Assembly: GCF_000243275.1 (NCBI RefSeq)
Contig: NZ_CM001437.1
Location: 214,312-278,311, forward strand
Length of the DNA: 64,000 nucleotides
Source: Myroides odoratus DSM 2801
GTDB taxonomy: Bacteria > Bacteroidota > Bacteroidia > Flavobacteriales > Flavobacteriaceae
Direction of reading: 5' to 3'
The position numbers were made by a program, and so were the translations under genes. Positions 42,399 to 51,324 of this stretch are shown here, in pieces; within the stretch, counting starts at the first letter, position 1, and the number at the start of each line of letters is the position of its first letter. The notes under the pieces are model-generated. The model did not search any database, was not told the DNA's origin, and was given only the letters and a program-made list of their open reading frames with translations.

Positions 42399-45233
42399 TT
42401 ACAATTCCCATTTCAAGCCCAGCATTCCTTTCACCCCGTAGTATTCCACTTGTAAAGGGCGACTTGAATCACCGTAATAGTATTCTAATTTAGAATTTAA
42501 TAGGTTATTTGCTTCCACAAAAACAGTAAAATTCTTACTTAATTTATAGGTAATATTGGCATCTAATGTTGCGTAATTGCCATAATACACATCATCTCTT
42601 GACAAGCCACTCGCTCCGTGTTCTGTAATATATTTCCCTTTAAAATTATAAGCCGCACGCACATTTAACCCTCCTTTTTCGTAATACAATTGAGCGTTAA
42701 ATAAGTGTTTCGCCTGACGCGGTAGAGCGGTAACCCCTACTCTAGAAGGAATTTTCATTTCTGATTTTGTAAAAGTATAATTCGCTTGTATTCCAAATCC
42801 ACTCCAGAAACCAGGCAAGAAGTCAAATCTCTTGTTTCCACTAATTTCTGCTCCCAACAACCAAGCATTATCTCCATTTCTAGGCTGAGCCATTTCAACC
42901 CCACTGATTCCGTTGTACGTTCCTTGTTCAGCATTAACAAAAATAGGATCTGTAATTTGCTTGTAAAATACCCCACCAGCGATTACATCTAATTCCCCAA
43001 AATAGTGTTCCGCCATGACATCAAAATTATACGCATAAGTAGGATTTACTGATGGATTCCCTCCTATGTATTGATTATCTGCTGCTAAATACGTTCCTCC
43101 AGGCGCCAAATATCCAAAATCAGGACGTGTAAATGTTCTAGTCATGGCTAAACGCAAATTGGTATTGTCATTCATGGTGTATTTCAAGTGCAACATCGGC
43201 AACAAAGACAAATAGTTCTTTCGATCCTTTACTTTTGTAAGCTCACCCTCTGTTTGCCCTTCTTCTTGTTGGTAATTATACCCTTCAATCGTTGTATTCG
43301 TATGCGTTGCTCTCAATCCTCCCAAGAACGTTAGCTGTTCATTGATTTGATAAGTCACCATTCCATATGCTGACGTATGTTGCTCTCTTACTTTAAAATT
43401 ACGCCCCAGTCCGCGTCCTTCAGCTAATATTTCCGAATCTCCTTTCAGTAGAGCTAAATCACCATTAAAGAAGTGCTTGTAGTAAAAATCTTTCATCCCT
43501 TCTTTAGACAAAACTGGTCCGAAGCTACTACCAATAGTTGTATTCATTGGCTTTAAGTAGTCTGCAGCCCCAGGTTGACCAACCAAATACGGCTGCTGAT
43601 CGGCTAAAACAGGAGTACTTTGTGTGCCTGCCCATCCGTAAAATTCATCGGCGAACACCGCAGATCTTTCTTTATCTACGAATTTAGCCCCGAACTTCCA
43701 TTTTAACTGATTGGCAGATTCCCACTCGTAATTTACTGAAGCAACGATATTATCTCTTTCTTTCACCCCTACTTTGTAGAGCTGAAAGTTTGTGAACTTC
43801 ATTTTAGTAGGATCCTCCACAAAAGCAGCATCTCCTAAATAGTCAAAAACATTATGTTCATTCAAAGCCCCTTGATCTGCCCCCCAATACGCACGCATCC
43901 CATTTCCTCTATCTTCTAACAAATCGGCATTAAAGGGAACTTGATCCTGGGTATACATCATTGCTAAGTAACTGTGATTCGCTTTATCCGGAATATTACC
44001 ATAGTAAAACTCTGTGCGGTAATGCCCTAAACTCCAATCCATTTTACCTTTCGTCCCTTGATGCTCTCCTCCCACTTCTCCTCCATAAAAATCAAAATTC
44101 AAATCATTGACAATATTTTGTAACTCGATGCGACCTGTATTTGTTGCTGCATTAAATTTATCAAATCGGATGCGTCTTTTATAATGCAACTCTTTATCTA
44201 GCAATTTCCCATAATTCAAACGAGCAAATAGTTTTGAATTTTCACTGAGCTTATACTCCAATCCCGTATTGAATCCCGTGGTTTGACGTTCTCCAGTATA
44301 GTCTCTTAATTCCAAACGATATACCCCTTCATCTCCTGAACGTCTAGCTTCAAAGTTATCCGTGGCCCAATTTCGATTCCATCGTGATGCATTGACAATG
44401 TAGCCAAACTTGCCATTTTTTGAACGATCACCTACTGTAAAACTCCCACTATACACGCCTTTATCCGCCAGTTGATTATACCCCATTCCAGCCGAAGCAT
44501 GTAACGTAAAACTAGCTGGAGCTGTTTTGGTGATGAAATTCACACTTCCACCTAAAGCATCGCCATCAATATCAGGAGTTAACGCTTTAAAAACCTCAAC
44601 ATAACCAATAATTTCTGTAGGAAAAAAATCGAAAGCAGTTGCTCTACTTGCTCCTTCATCCGCTGCTGTAGGCAGTCGATGTCCATTCATGGTGGTAGAA
44701 TTCCACTCTGCGGGTAAACCGCGAACAGCAACATAACGTCCTTCCCCTTGGTCGCGCTCAATAGAAACCCCAGGAATACGCTGCACCGTCTCCGCAGCAT
44801 TTCGATCCGGCAGTTTTCCAATCCCATCCGAAGCAACGACATTAACCAAGTTAATGGAATTCTTCTGCATGTTGATTGCTTTTGCTTCACTTAATCGCTT
44901 TGCAGATGTAATCACAATTTCATCCAAATTACCACTAGACGCATTCATTTGAAAGGTATAGTTCTCTTGTTGTGTCAAGTCGACTACTTCGTGCTTATCG
45001 TTGTAACTAAAATACTTAAGTAGAACTTCATACTGTTTTGCATCCAAATCCTGAAAGGAAAAATAACCATTCAAATCTGTAGCCGTATGTTTATTCTCCT
45101 CTACAAGTGCCACAACAACACCTGGCAAAGGTTCAGTTCCATCTACTACTCTTCCTTTTAGTGTCTTATTCTGAGCGAATATCACCACAGCGCTCAAAGA
45201 TAAAATTAGACATAGGGTAAACTTTGTATTCAT
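42399..45233 (-). CDS. TonB-dependent outer-membrane receptor with carboxypeptidase-regulatory domain
   Basis: A 944-residue receptor: signal peptide (cut after IFAQ, residue 21), CarboxypepD_reg-like domain (25-95, LKGRVVDGTEPLPGVVV), plug (about 105-230, VIT-SAKRLSEAKA... DIDGDALGGSVNFIT) and a 22-strand barrel to the end, closing with the aromatic-Leu tail GLKWEL. A TonB box-like segment is the DEIVITSA stretch. The plug motif ADEGASRATAFDFFPTEII matches TonB receptors of the organic-nutrient branch rather than classic siderophore receptors. No SusD partner. Three copies of the cluster dyad upstream link it to the phosphonate genes, so it may import an organophosphonate. That role is inference. 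Confidence 0.88.
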   Translation of the reverse strand: MNTKFTLCLILSLSAVVIFAQNKTLKGRVVDGTEPLPGVVVALVEENKHTATDLNGYFSFQDLDAKQYEVLLKYFSYNDKHEVVDLTQQENYTFQMNASSGNLDEIVITSAKRLSEAKAINMQKNSINLVNVVASDGIGKLPDRNAAETVQRIPGVSIERDQGEGRYVAVRGLPAEWNSTTMNGHRLPTAADEGASRATAFDFFPTEIIGYVEVFKALTPDIDGDALGGSVNFITKTAPASFTLHASAGMGYNQLADKGVYSGSFTVGDRSKNGKFGYIVNASRWNRNWATDNFEARRSGDEGVYRLELRDYTGERQTTGFNTGLEYKLSENSKLFARLNYGKLLDKELHYKRRIRFDKFNAATNTGRIELQNIVNDLNFDFYGGEVGGEHQGTKGKMDWSLGHYRTEFYYGNIPDKANHSYLAMMYTQDQVPFNADLLEDRGNGMRAYWGADQGALNEHNVFDYLGDAAFVEDPTKMKFTNFQLYKVGVKERDNIVASVNYEWESANQLKWKFGAKFVDKERSAVFADEFYGWAGTQSTPVLADQQPYLVGQPGAADYLKPMNTTIGSSFGPVLSKEGMKDFYYKHFFNGDLALLKGDSEILAEGRGLGRNFKVREQHTSAYGMVTYQINEQLTFLGGLRATHTNTTIEGYNYQQEEGQTEGELTKVKDRKNYLSLLPMLHLKYTMNDNTNLRLAMTRTFTRPDFGYLAPGGTYLAADNQYIGGNPSVNPTYAYNFDVMAEHYFGELDVIAGGVFYKQITDPIFVNAEQGTYNGISGVEMAQPRNGDNAWLLGAEISGNKRFDFLPGFWSGFGIQANYTFTKSEMKIPSRVGVTALPRQAKHLFNAQLYYEKGGLNVRAAYNFKGKYITEHGASGLSRDDVYYGNYATLDANITYKLSKNFTVFVEANNLLNSKLEYYYGDSSRPLQVEYYGVKGMLGLKWEL

Positions 45234-45234
45234 A

Positions 45235-45265
45235 GTATCGTTTTATTTTTAGTAATTAACGATAC
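45235..45265 (-). promoter_or_regulatory. Leader hairpin of the TonB receptor gene
   Basis: An 8-bp inverted repeat GTATCGTT/AACGATAC (15-base loop) ends 1 bp before the ATG, so it can cover the translation start. Confidence 0.35.
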
Positions 45266-45281
45266 AAAACTGAAAATAATT

Positions 45282-45296
45282 TTTACTATTTGTCAC
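45282..45296 (-). promoter_or_regulatory. Cluster dyad copy 3 (TonB receptor, proximal)
   Basis: TTTACTATTTGTCAC, 13 of 15 bases of the perfect form, 48 bp before the receptor ATG. Confidence 0.55.
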
Positions 45297-45422
45297 TATT
45301 TTACATTAACAAAATTTTATCTATTCATAAATAAAATCAACAAAAAAGCCAACAACATGACTAAATTGTTATGAAACAGTATCTTAAATATAAAACAGAG
45401 GAAATTCATAAAAACACAAATT

Positions 45423-45437
45423 CTTACAAATAGTCAA
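45423..45437 (-). promoter_or_regulatory. Cluster dyad copy 4 (TonB receptor, distal)
   Basis: CTTACAAATAGTCAA, 13 of 15 bases of the reverse form TTTACAAATAGTAAA; 23 bp from copy 5. Confidence 0.5.
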
Positions 45438-45460
45438 AATAAAGTCTTTAGCTAAAAAAG

Positions 45461-45475
45461 TTTACTATTTGTAAA
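45461..45475 (-). promoter_or_regulatory. Cluster dyad copy 5 (TonB receptor, distal)
   Basis: TTTACTATTTGTAAA, the exact reverse complement of the site at 41217. Confidence 0.65.
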
Positions 45476-45770
45476 ATATAAAAATTAAATATAGTGGAGT
45501 ATATAAATAACAAAAAGTGGAAAGTTCACCTTAGTCATACTACTTTCTTCAAATGAAATGTGTCGTGTTTCTGGATACTAAAAATCAGACTAAAAGAGTA
45601 CGGCCTAATTTTTCCTTCTATTTCTTGCCATACAATGTTTTCAATGTTCGGGTTAACGATGCCCCAATGACAGAAGTATGTGTTTCTTCGTCAAATACTT
45701 TGGTTGTAATCAACATCTTTGGATTTTCCGCTTAATAACAATTGCCTTATTCACCTTCCCCCCTACAACA
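45476..45770. other. Stretch without a supported gene
   Basis: A 60-codon open frame (45553-45735, +) has no recognisable protein and no ribosome-binding site; I do not call it. Nothing else is visible. Confidence 0.4.
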
Positions 45771-45802
45771 AAAAAAACGAAGCCATCAGCTTCGTTTTTT
45801 TT
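45771..45802 (-). terminator. Terminator of the YkgB-like gene
   Basis: Stem AAAAAAACGAAGC/GCTTCGTTTTTTT, loop CATCA; directly next to the stop at 45804. Confidence 0.88.
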
Positions 45803-45803
45803 A

Positions 45804-46418
45804 TTATTTACCCTTCTGTTTGTCTTTCAGCATTCTACTTGCTCCATCCGAAACTAGCAATAAACCACCAGCGAGCATAATGACATCCTTAAGCACCAAT
45901 CGGCCTGCACCGGATAAATAAGGGAAACCAAAATTTGGTGTAGGAAAATCACCTCCTAAATTAGGGACATAGACTTCGGGAGTCGTTAAGAGAAAAGTAA
46001 GTGTCACCAAAGACATCCCTACCGTTAATATAGCACCTAGTAACCCTATTTTGGGTGACCATATCCCTAAGAACACCAAAATACCAATCGCACAAATTAC
46101 AATCCCCAATCCATACGAAAACAGATAGGTTCCATTTTGTGTATGCCAATCTACATTTTGTTTTACTGTTTTTCCCTCCGGGTTTTTATGCAACGTATAG
46201 GCAGCTACTTCCTTTCCTTCTTCTGTCAATACCTGATCATTGGCGTGTTGGTAGAAGAAACTCATCAAAGGGCTATTAGCTACAAAGGGCACAATGCCAT
46301 CCGCTTCATACTGAAAGCCTTTTAAACCGCCAATCCACACCATAACGAGACAGATTGCGATTCTCAATACATTAAAAAATTGTTTTTGTAAATCTGCAGC
46401 AACTTGAAGTATGTTCAT
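45804..46418 (-). CDS. YkgB/DUF417 family membrane protein
   Basis: A 204-residue inner-membrane protein with four helices: VLRIAICLVMVWIGGLKGF (18-36), YLFSYGLGIVICAIGILVFLGI (98-119), IGLLGAILTVGMSLVTLTFLLTT (124-146) and VLKDVIMLAGGLLLVSDG (175-192). The motif WIGGLKGFQYEADGIVPFVANSPLMSF and GAGRLVLKDVIML are the DUF417 hallmarks, a DoxX-like group of unknown role sometimes tied to oxidative or chlorine stress. It follows the AraC gene by 61 bp on the same strand and is the likely target of that regulator. Confidence 0.85.
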   Translation of the reverse strand: MNILQVAADLQKQFFNVLRIAICLVMVWIGGLKGFQYEADGIVPFVANSPLMSFFYQHANDQVLTEEGKEVAAYTLHKNPEGKTVKQNVDWHTQNGTYLFSYGLGIVICAIGILVFLGIWSPKIGLLGAILTVGMSLVTLTFLLTTPEVYVPNLGGDFPTPNFGFPYLSGAGRLVLKDVIMLAGGLLLVSDGASRMLKDKQKGK

Positions 46419-46479
46419 CTTGTTTTTTTATCCAAAAATACGCGAGTAATTTCGCTGACAACATGGACAAAATAGCCTA

Positions 46480-47307
46480 TTACCTAGACTTTTTTGCTAC
46501 AATAGAAAGGCCTACTTCTTTGCGAAATTGGCTGGGGGATAGTCCCACTGCTTTTTTAAAATACCGACTAAAATAAAATTCATCTTCAAATCCCAAAGCA
46601 GCGGCAATTTCCTTCATGGATTTTGTTGTCAAATGCAGGAGTTTTTTCGCCTCCAATACGATTCGCTCTTGAATCAATTGCGTTGGTGTTTTGCCGTATA
46701 TTTTTTTAATTTTCTTGCTAAAACTAGCGAGGGAAATACCATTTAATTCCGCGTAGTATACCACCGATTTATGTTGAGCAAAAGATTGTTCCAACTGATG
46801 CTTGAATTGAAGTTGGTCCTCTTCTAATTGATAATCCCATTGATGTAATTCGAGCTGTTTTTCTCTATTCACCAAAGCTAGAATTAGCTGTAAATAGGAT
46901 TTTAAGATGGATACATTATACGATTGACTCCTATCTTCAACTTCTTCAATTTTAATATATAAGGAGCGAATTTCGTCGAAAAAAACATCGGAAACACGAA
47001 CAAAAGGAGCGTGATAGATGTTATTGAATAGAATTCCATTGCACGCTACTTCTTCTTTATGGTATTCAATACAGTAAAAGTCGCCATGAAAGCGCAAGAC
47101 GATTGCCTGATGTAAATTAACTTCCAACCACTCCAGCTGCTGAAAAGGCGACATAAATAAAATAGTCTTTCCTTGACAGCGATACTGCTTCTCATCGAGG
47201 GTAAACGCAAAGTCTCCATCGAGTAACAAGATATCGTAATAAGGATGCCTTATAGGATCTAATTCACTTGCGTGGCTATAGTTTTGAATCTTAACAGTAT
47301 CAGTCAA
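46480..47307 (-). CDS. AraC-family transcriptional regulator
   Basis: 275 residues. The N-terminal part (1-160) is a cupin-like sensing domain without named family; the C-terminal 100 residues hold the double HTH: LNGISLASFSKKIKKIYGKTP (first) and MKEIAAALGFEDEFYFSRYFKKAVGLSPSQFRK (second), with the conserved F-S-R-Y-F-K-K core. Ligand unknown. The gene is read toward the YkgB gene with a short gap, so it likely controls it. Whether it also acts on the TonB receptor is open. Confidence 0.88.
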   Translation of the reverse strand: MTDTVKIQNYSHASELDPIRHPYYDILLLDGDFAFTLDEKQYRCQGKTILFMSPFQQLEWLEVNLHQAIVLRFHGDFYCIEYHKEEVACNGILFNNIYHAPFVRVSDVFFDEIRSLYIKIEEVEDRSQSYNVSILKSYLQLILALVNREKQLELHQWDYQLEEDQLQFKHQLEQSFAQHKSVVYYAELNGISLASFSKKIKKIYGKTPTQLIQERIVLEAKKLLHLTTKSMKEIAAALGFEDEFYFSRYFKKAVGLSPSQFRKEVGLSIVAKKSR

Positions 47308-47397
47308 AATGCTTGGTTTTTCATGCTAAAAATACATTCCTTATTGGTCATTTCCAATAGATCACATTTTAAATTTTATGACTTCCACAGCCCTCTT

Positions 47398-49104
47398 CTA
47401 ATACAACAATAAAACGAATTCACTTCCCACACCATACTCACTGTGTACTGTGATAGTCCCTTGTTGTGCTTCGATAATTTCTTTGCTAATAGCTAAACCT
47501 AACCCTGTACCTTCTTTATGGGTGCCTGGTACTCTAAAGTAACGATCAAATACTTTGTTTAGATATTCGGGCGGAATCCCCATTCCTTCATCTTTCACCT
47601 TAATTGTGGTTCCTTGCTCCTGTTGTTCTACAGTGATTTGTACTACTGACGATTCATGGGAGTAATTAATGGCATTGGCAATCAGGTTGGTCAATACCCA
47701 GGTTGTTTTTTCTCCATCTACTTCGACAGGTTGTAAAACTTCGGGAAGCTTCACTTCGAGTGTAATTCTTTTTTGTTCAGCTTGACTGTGATTGGCTTCT
47801 ACGGCGTCTTGTACCATCTCACTAACTAAACACGATTGCTTATTCATCGCGATCTTACCGCTTTCTATTTGTGTTAAATTCAACAACTCCGAAGTAATTT
47901 TCAACAATCGTCCTGCATCATCCTGAATACTGTCAATCAGCGTATTTTGCTCTTCATTCAATGCACCTATTCGCTCATTTTTCAACAATTGCAAACTCAT
48001 TTTCATCGAGGATATAGGCGTTTTAAATTCATGAGAAACCGTGGCGATAAATCGAGTCTTTGCTGCATCAAGCTCTTTAAATTCGGTAATATTTTTCAAG
48101 ATAATTACATGCCCTACCAACTCTTTGAATTCTTCTCCTGTTGGGGTAATTTCAATGGGCAAGAATTGCTTGTCAAAATAGTTTTCTTTGTCGTTGTGGA
48201 TAATTTTGAGCGGTTCTTTTTCGACTTGTTCTAGACTCATCTCCTTCAGTAACAACCGCATTAAATCATTGTATAACGCGAGATCCTTACTGTTTTTCCC
48301 AACCATTTCATCCTCTTCTAATCCTAGCACTTTACAAGCTTCTTCATTGACAAATATCACTTGCATATTCTCATCTAAACCGATGACAACGTCGGACATA
48401 TTGTTGATTAAAGCTTCAATTCTCTTTTTCTGACGCATCAGTTTAGCCAAATGACTGCTGTTGTATTCTTCTAACTTTTGGGCCATGGTATTAAAGGATT
48501 GGGCCAAGGCCCCAAACTCATCATCTTTATCTAAAAAAACGCGTTCTTTATAATTGCTACTGGCAATTTGTTTAATACTGGCAGTCAGCTTCTGAATGGG
48601 ATCTGCAATATTAGAAGGTAGATTAATCAACAGGCCTAAAGCAATGACAAAACAGGCAGTTCCTGCAATAGCAATCCAGATGGTTGCTTGCACCGCTGTC
48701 TTATTGGCCAACTCGCTCTTCAGCGCAATCGCCTGCATATTCATCTCCATCACTTCAATCAACCATTCCCTGATTTGAACGACATCCTCCTGACGTTGTC
48801 CGTTCTTCTTATAGGTTTCAAAATAGTTGCGCAACGTACTATTCATTTCCTTTTCACCAACTTCAGTCGCATTCCCTTCTTGATTTTTCAATTGTTCTTC
48901 AAACTGAGCCAAACGACCATCCCCCGACTTATCTAATGCACGCAACATGCTCTTGGCATATAACAGTGAATTGTAATTGTCGTGTAGGATATTGCGTGTA
49001 TCAAGCTTTAAAAAGTGAATGTATACCGCTCCTATTCCCCCTAAAAAAATAATTAGCGTGAATAGAAGGCCTAAACCTAACGTTAGTTTTGTTTTAATTC
49101 TCAT
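47398..49104 (-). CDS. HAMP-PAS sensor histidine kinase of the kdp locus
   Basis: 568 residues. Helix 1 (7-29), a periplasmic four-helix-type sensor (about 30-142), helix 2 (143-165), HAMP (LPSNIADPIQKLTASIKQI, 166-220), PAS (about 225-345, IGLDENMQVIFVNEEACKVLGLEEDEM), HisKA with phospho-His in FIATVSHEFKTPISSMK (near 358), and HATPase with N box NLIANAINYSH, G1 VKDEGMGIPPEYL, FDRYFRVP and G2 GTGLGLAISKEII. It is read right after the KdpD-like sensor gene with an ATGA overlap. Together the two may make a split version of KdpD. It contains no KdpD or Usp domain itself. Confidence 0.9.
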   Translation of the reverse strand: MRIKTKLTLGLGLLFTLIIFLGGIGAVYIHFLKLDTRNILHDNYNSLLYAKSMLRALDKSGDGRLAQFEEQLKNQEGNATEVGEKEMNSTLRNYFETYKKNGQRQEDVVQIREWLIEVMEMNMQAIALKSELANKTAVQATIWIAIAGTACFVIALGLLINLPSNIADPIQKLTASIKQIASSNYKERVFLDKDDEFGALAQSFNTMAQKLEEYNSSHLAKLMRQKKRIEALINNMSDVVIGLDENMQVIFVNEEACKVLGLEEDEMVGKNSKDLALYNDLMRLLLKEMSLEQVEKEPLKIIHNDKENYFDKQFLPIEITPTGEEFKELVGHVIILKNITEFKELDAAKTRFIATVSHEFKTPISSMKMSLQLLKNERIGALNEEQNTLIDSIQDDAGRLLKITSELLNLTQIESGKIAMNKQSCLVSEMVQDAVEANHSQAEQKRITLEVKLPEVLQPVEVDGEKTTWVLTNLIANAINYSHESSVVQITVEQQEQGTTIKVKDEGMGIPPEYLNKVFDRYFRVPGTHKEGTGLGLAISKEIIEAQQGTITVHSEYGVGSEFVLLLY

Positions 49105-50231
49105 TTCGAAAAAATTATAATATCAATGGGTAAAGAAGTCAGCTTCTTCAACAACTGATTGAATACATTAGTGGCTAAAATAATCTGGTATAAACGCAAT
49201 CGAGGTTTTCCAATACAGATTGTTGTGACCTGCCGTTGTTCTACCTGCATCATAATAGCCTTAGCAATATTAGGATGCTCACTTTTAATAATTTCCGCGC
49301 CTAATTCAGTAGCTAATTTAAAATTATTAATCAAATGTCGCTGCTTGTCTAGGGCAATTTTATCTGGGTGCTCCTTGGGCGTTTGTACATAGAGCACATA
49401 CCATTTTGAATTGAGGTAACTGGCTAAGCGCGCTGTTTTTCGAATTACATTTTTGGCGTGTTTATCGTTCGAGCTGATGCAAGCCATGAATCGACTTGGT
49501 TTGGCCGATACGGACATACTCACCTCGGAAGCTACTTTATTCTCCACATGAGAAGCTACTTCTTTTAAAGCTAGCTCGCGCAATTGAAGAATATTCGATG
49601 ACGTAAAGAAATTTTGCAAGGCTGCCGGTACTTTAGCGGGAGGGTAAATCTTTCCTTCTTTTAATCGTTCAATCAAATCATCTGCGGTAAGGTCAATATT
49701 AACAACCTCATCCGCCTCTTGTAGGACCTTATCTGGGACGCGTTCCATCACATCGATGGACGTAATGTCTTTTACTGCATTGTTTAAACTTTCAATGTGT
49801 TGGATATTTAAGGCAGATATCACATTGATACCTGCCTCTAATATTTCCATCACATCTTGCCAGCGTTTTGCATTTTTACTTCCTGCAATGTTGGAATGCG
49901 CCAATTCGTCTATAATAACGATTTCAGGATGTTCTTTTAAAATGGCTTCTAAGTCTAATTCTTCTACCATTTTCCCTTTATAAAAGACCTCTTTTCGAGG
50001 AATAAGGGGCAATCCTGCTAAAAGCGCATGAGTCTCCTGGCGGTTGTGTGTTTCGATGAATCCCAACTTGACATCGATGCCATTGCGTTGTAAATCTCTC
50101 GCTTCCATCAGCATGCGATAGGTTTTACCTACACCGGCACTCATCCCAATATATACCTTAAACTTTCCTCGTTTAGCACGACGAATAAGTGCTAAAAAAT
50201 CTTCTGCACTTTGACGCGTTTCTCTTTCCAT
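49101..50231 (-). CDS. kdpD: Stand-alone KdpD-type sensor module (KdpD + Usp domains), no kinase
   Basis: 376 residues that match only the N-terminal half of KdpD. The KdpD domain (22-235) has the Walker A-like loop YIGMSAGVGKTYRMLMEA (26-43), FIETHNRQETHALL, and the acidic VIIDELAHSN (near 105). A universal-stress-type domain (about 245-376) follows: RFMACISSNDKHAKNVIRKTARLA and QVTTICIGKPR. No transmembrane helices, HAMP, PAS or kinase domain: those are in the next gene, which starts 4 bp before this one's stop. In full KdpD this half binds ATP, c-di-AMP or senses K+. A fission of one ancestral gene, or pairing with a separate kinase, is inferred. Confidence 0.88.
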   Translation of the reverse strand: MERETRQSAEDFLALIRRAKRGKFKVYIGMSAGVGKTYRMLMEARDLQRNGIDVKLGFIETHNRQETHALLAGLPLIPRKEVFYKGKMVEELDLEAILKEHPEIVIIDELAHSNIAGSKNAKRWQDVMEILEAGINVISALNIQHIESLNNAVKDITSIDVMERVPDKVLQEADEVVNIDLTADDLIERLKEGKIYPPAKVPAALQNFFTSSNILQLRELALKEVASHVENKVASEVSMSVSAKPSRFMACISSNDKHAKNVIRKTARLASYLNSKWYVLYVQTPKEHPDKIALDKQRHLINNFKLATELGAEIIKSEHPNIAKAIMMQVEQRQVTTICIGKPRLRLYQIILATNVFNQLLKKLTSLPIDIIIFSK

Positions 50232-51323
50232 CTATAAACGAATTGCGATACTACTTCCTATAACCGTTTGTCCCGATACGGCGTGATCATTTCTACTAAA
50301 CACCGCATCTTTACTGTTAAACGATCGGGCTTCTATTCTCCATAATACCTCTGTTGTAATTTGATAATCCACATTGACTGAATACCCCCAAGTTTGAAAA
50401 CCATGCGCTGTATCTGTCTGTATAATTACCCCTTCTTTATCTCCGTAGTACTCTACTCTTGCCGCCACACGCCAAGCATCACTGATTTTATACTGTCCCA
50501 TAATTAATGGGGCATACCACGTGTTATAGGCGTTACTGTGTTTTTCCTTTTGTTGCATGCCTATATCAAAACCGGCAAGTAACTTTAACTGCTCGTTGAA
50601 CTGATACGCAACATATAAGTTGTGAAAATAACGCATCTTGCGCTCCACATCGGGGGTATCACTGCCAATAAAAGAACTACTATTCAAGGTCCATGCGGCA
50701 TTGGGCGTATAAGTCAATTGGTGTCCTATGGCTAGTGTTGAATTGCCTTCTGGGCGCTGTATGCGTTGCCATCCATTCATTACGTTTACCGCTAGGAACC
50801 ACTTTTGATTGGGTGTGCTATACGACAATTTTACAGCCGATGAGAAATAAGGCGAATTCTCCGCCATCATACTGCGGGTCATCGTCATGATATCCGCTCC
50901 TATATTGCTTTCAAATCCAATATGAGAAGGCATAATACCAACGTCCAACCACAGTGCTTGTGTCGGGGATAACTTCACCCCTACATTGGCTTCATATATA
51001 TTTTTTAATCCCTCAGGTTCATTAGCTAAATTTGATTTCACATAGGTTCCCGCCATCAAAGCTAAGTTGGCTCTTACCCTTTCTTTGGTATAGCTCAATT
51101 TGGCCATTCCAAAATTCAAGTTCGCCTCATTATGTCGATTATAGGAATACAAAAAATTGTTCAACTGCCCTGATTTAGATTGATTGAAGTCGTACATATA
51201 ATACAATTCTCCATAAGCTTGTACCTGGATGTCGTCCATCCATTTGCGTTCTTGTGCTTGTACGGATGAAAAAGCAAGTGCGCCGATGACTAGCGCACCC
51301 ACCAAAGAAAATCTCTTTTTCAT
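50232..51323 (-). CDS. Porin of the kdp operon (DUF3138/BBP2-like)
   Basis: A 363-residue predicted outer-membrane beta-barrel. Start at MKKRFSLVG (an ATG 5 codons earlier is possible). The signal peptide is cut after SVQAQ. The body is built of short amphipathic strands with many Tyr, and ends ...TVIGSSIAIRL, a barrel-closing beta signal. It resembles barrel porins such as PF07642 in Bacteroidota. It follows kdpC directly (stop-to-start 1 bp) and adjoins the KdpD module, so it likely lets K+ reach the periplasm when external K+ is scarce. That role is inferred from position. Confidence 0.75.
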   Translation of the reverse strand: MKKRFSLVGALVIGALAFSSVQAQERKWMDDIQVQAYGELYYMYDFNQSKSGQLNNFLYSYNRHNEANLNFGMAKLSYTKERVRANLALMAGTYVKSNLANEPEGLKNIYEANVGVKLSPTQALWLDVGIMPSHIGFESNIGADIMTMTRSMMAENSPYFSSAVKLSYSTPNQKWFLAVNVMNGWQRIQRPEGNSTLAIGHQLTYTPNAAWTLNSSSFIGSDTPDVERKMRYFHNLYVAYQFNEQLKLLAGFDIGMQQKEKHSNAYNTWYAPLIMGQYKISDAWRVAARVEYYGDKEGVIIQTDTAHGFQTWGYSVNVDYQITTEVLWRIEARSFNSKDAVFSRNDHAVSGQTVIGSSIAIRL

Positions 51324-51324
51324 G

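Noticed and set aside
45553-45735. 60-codon open frame between the TonB receptor and YkgB genes
   Set aside because: No domain, promoter or ribosome-binding site.
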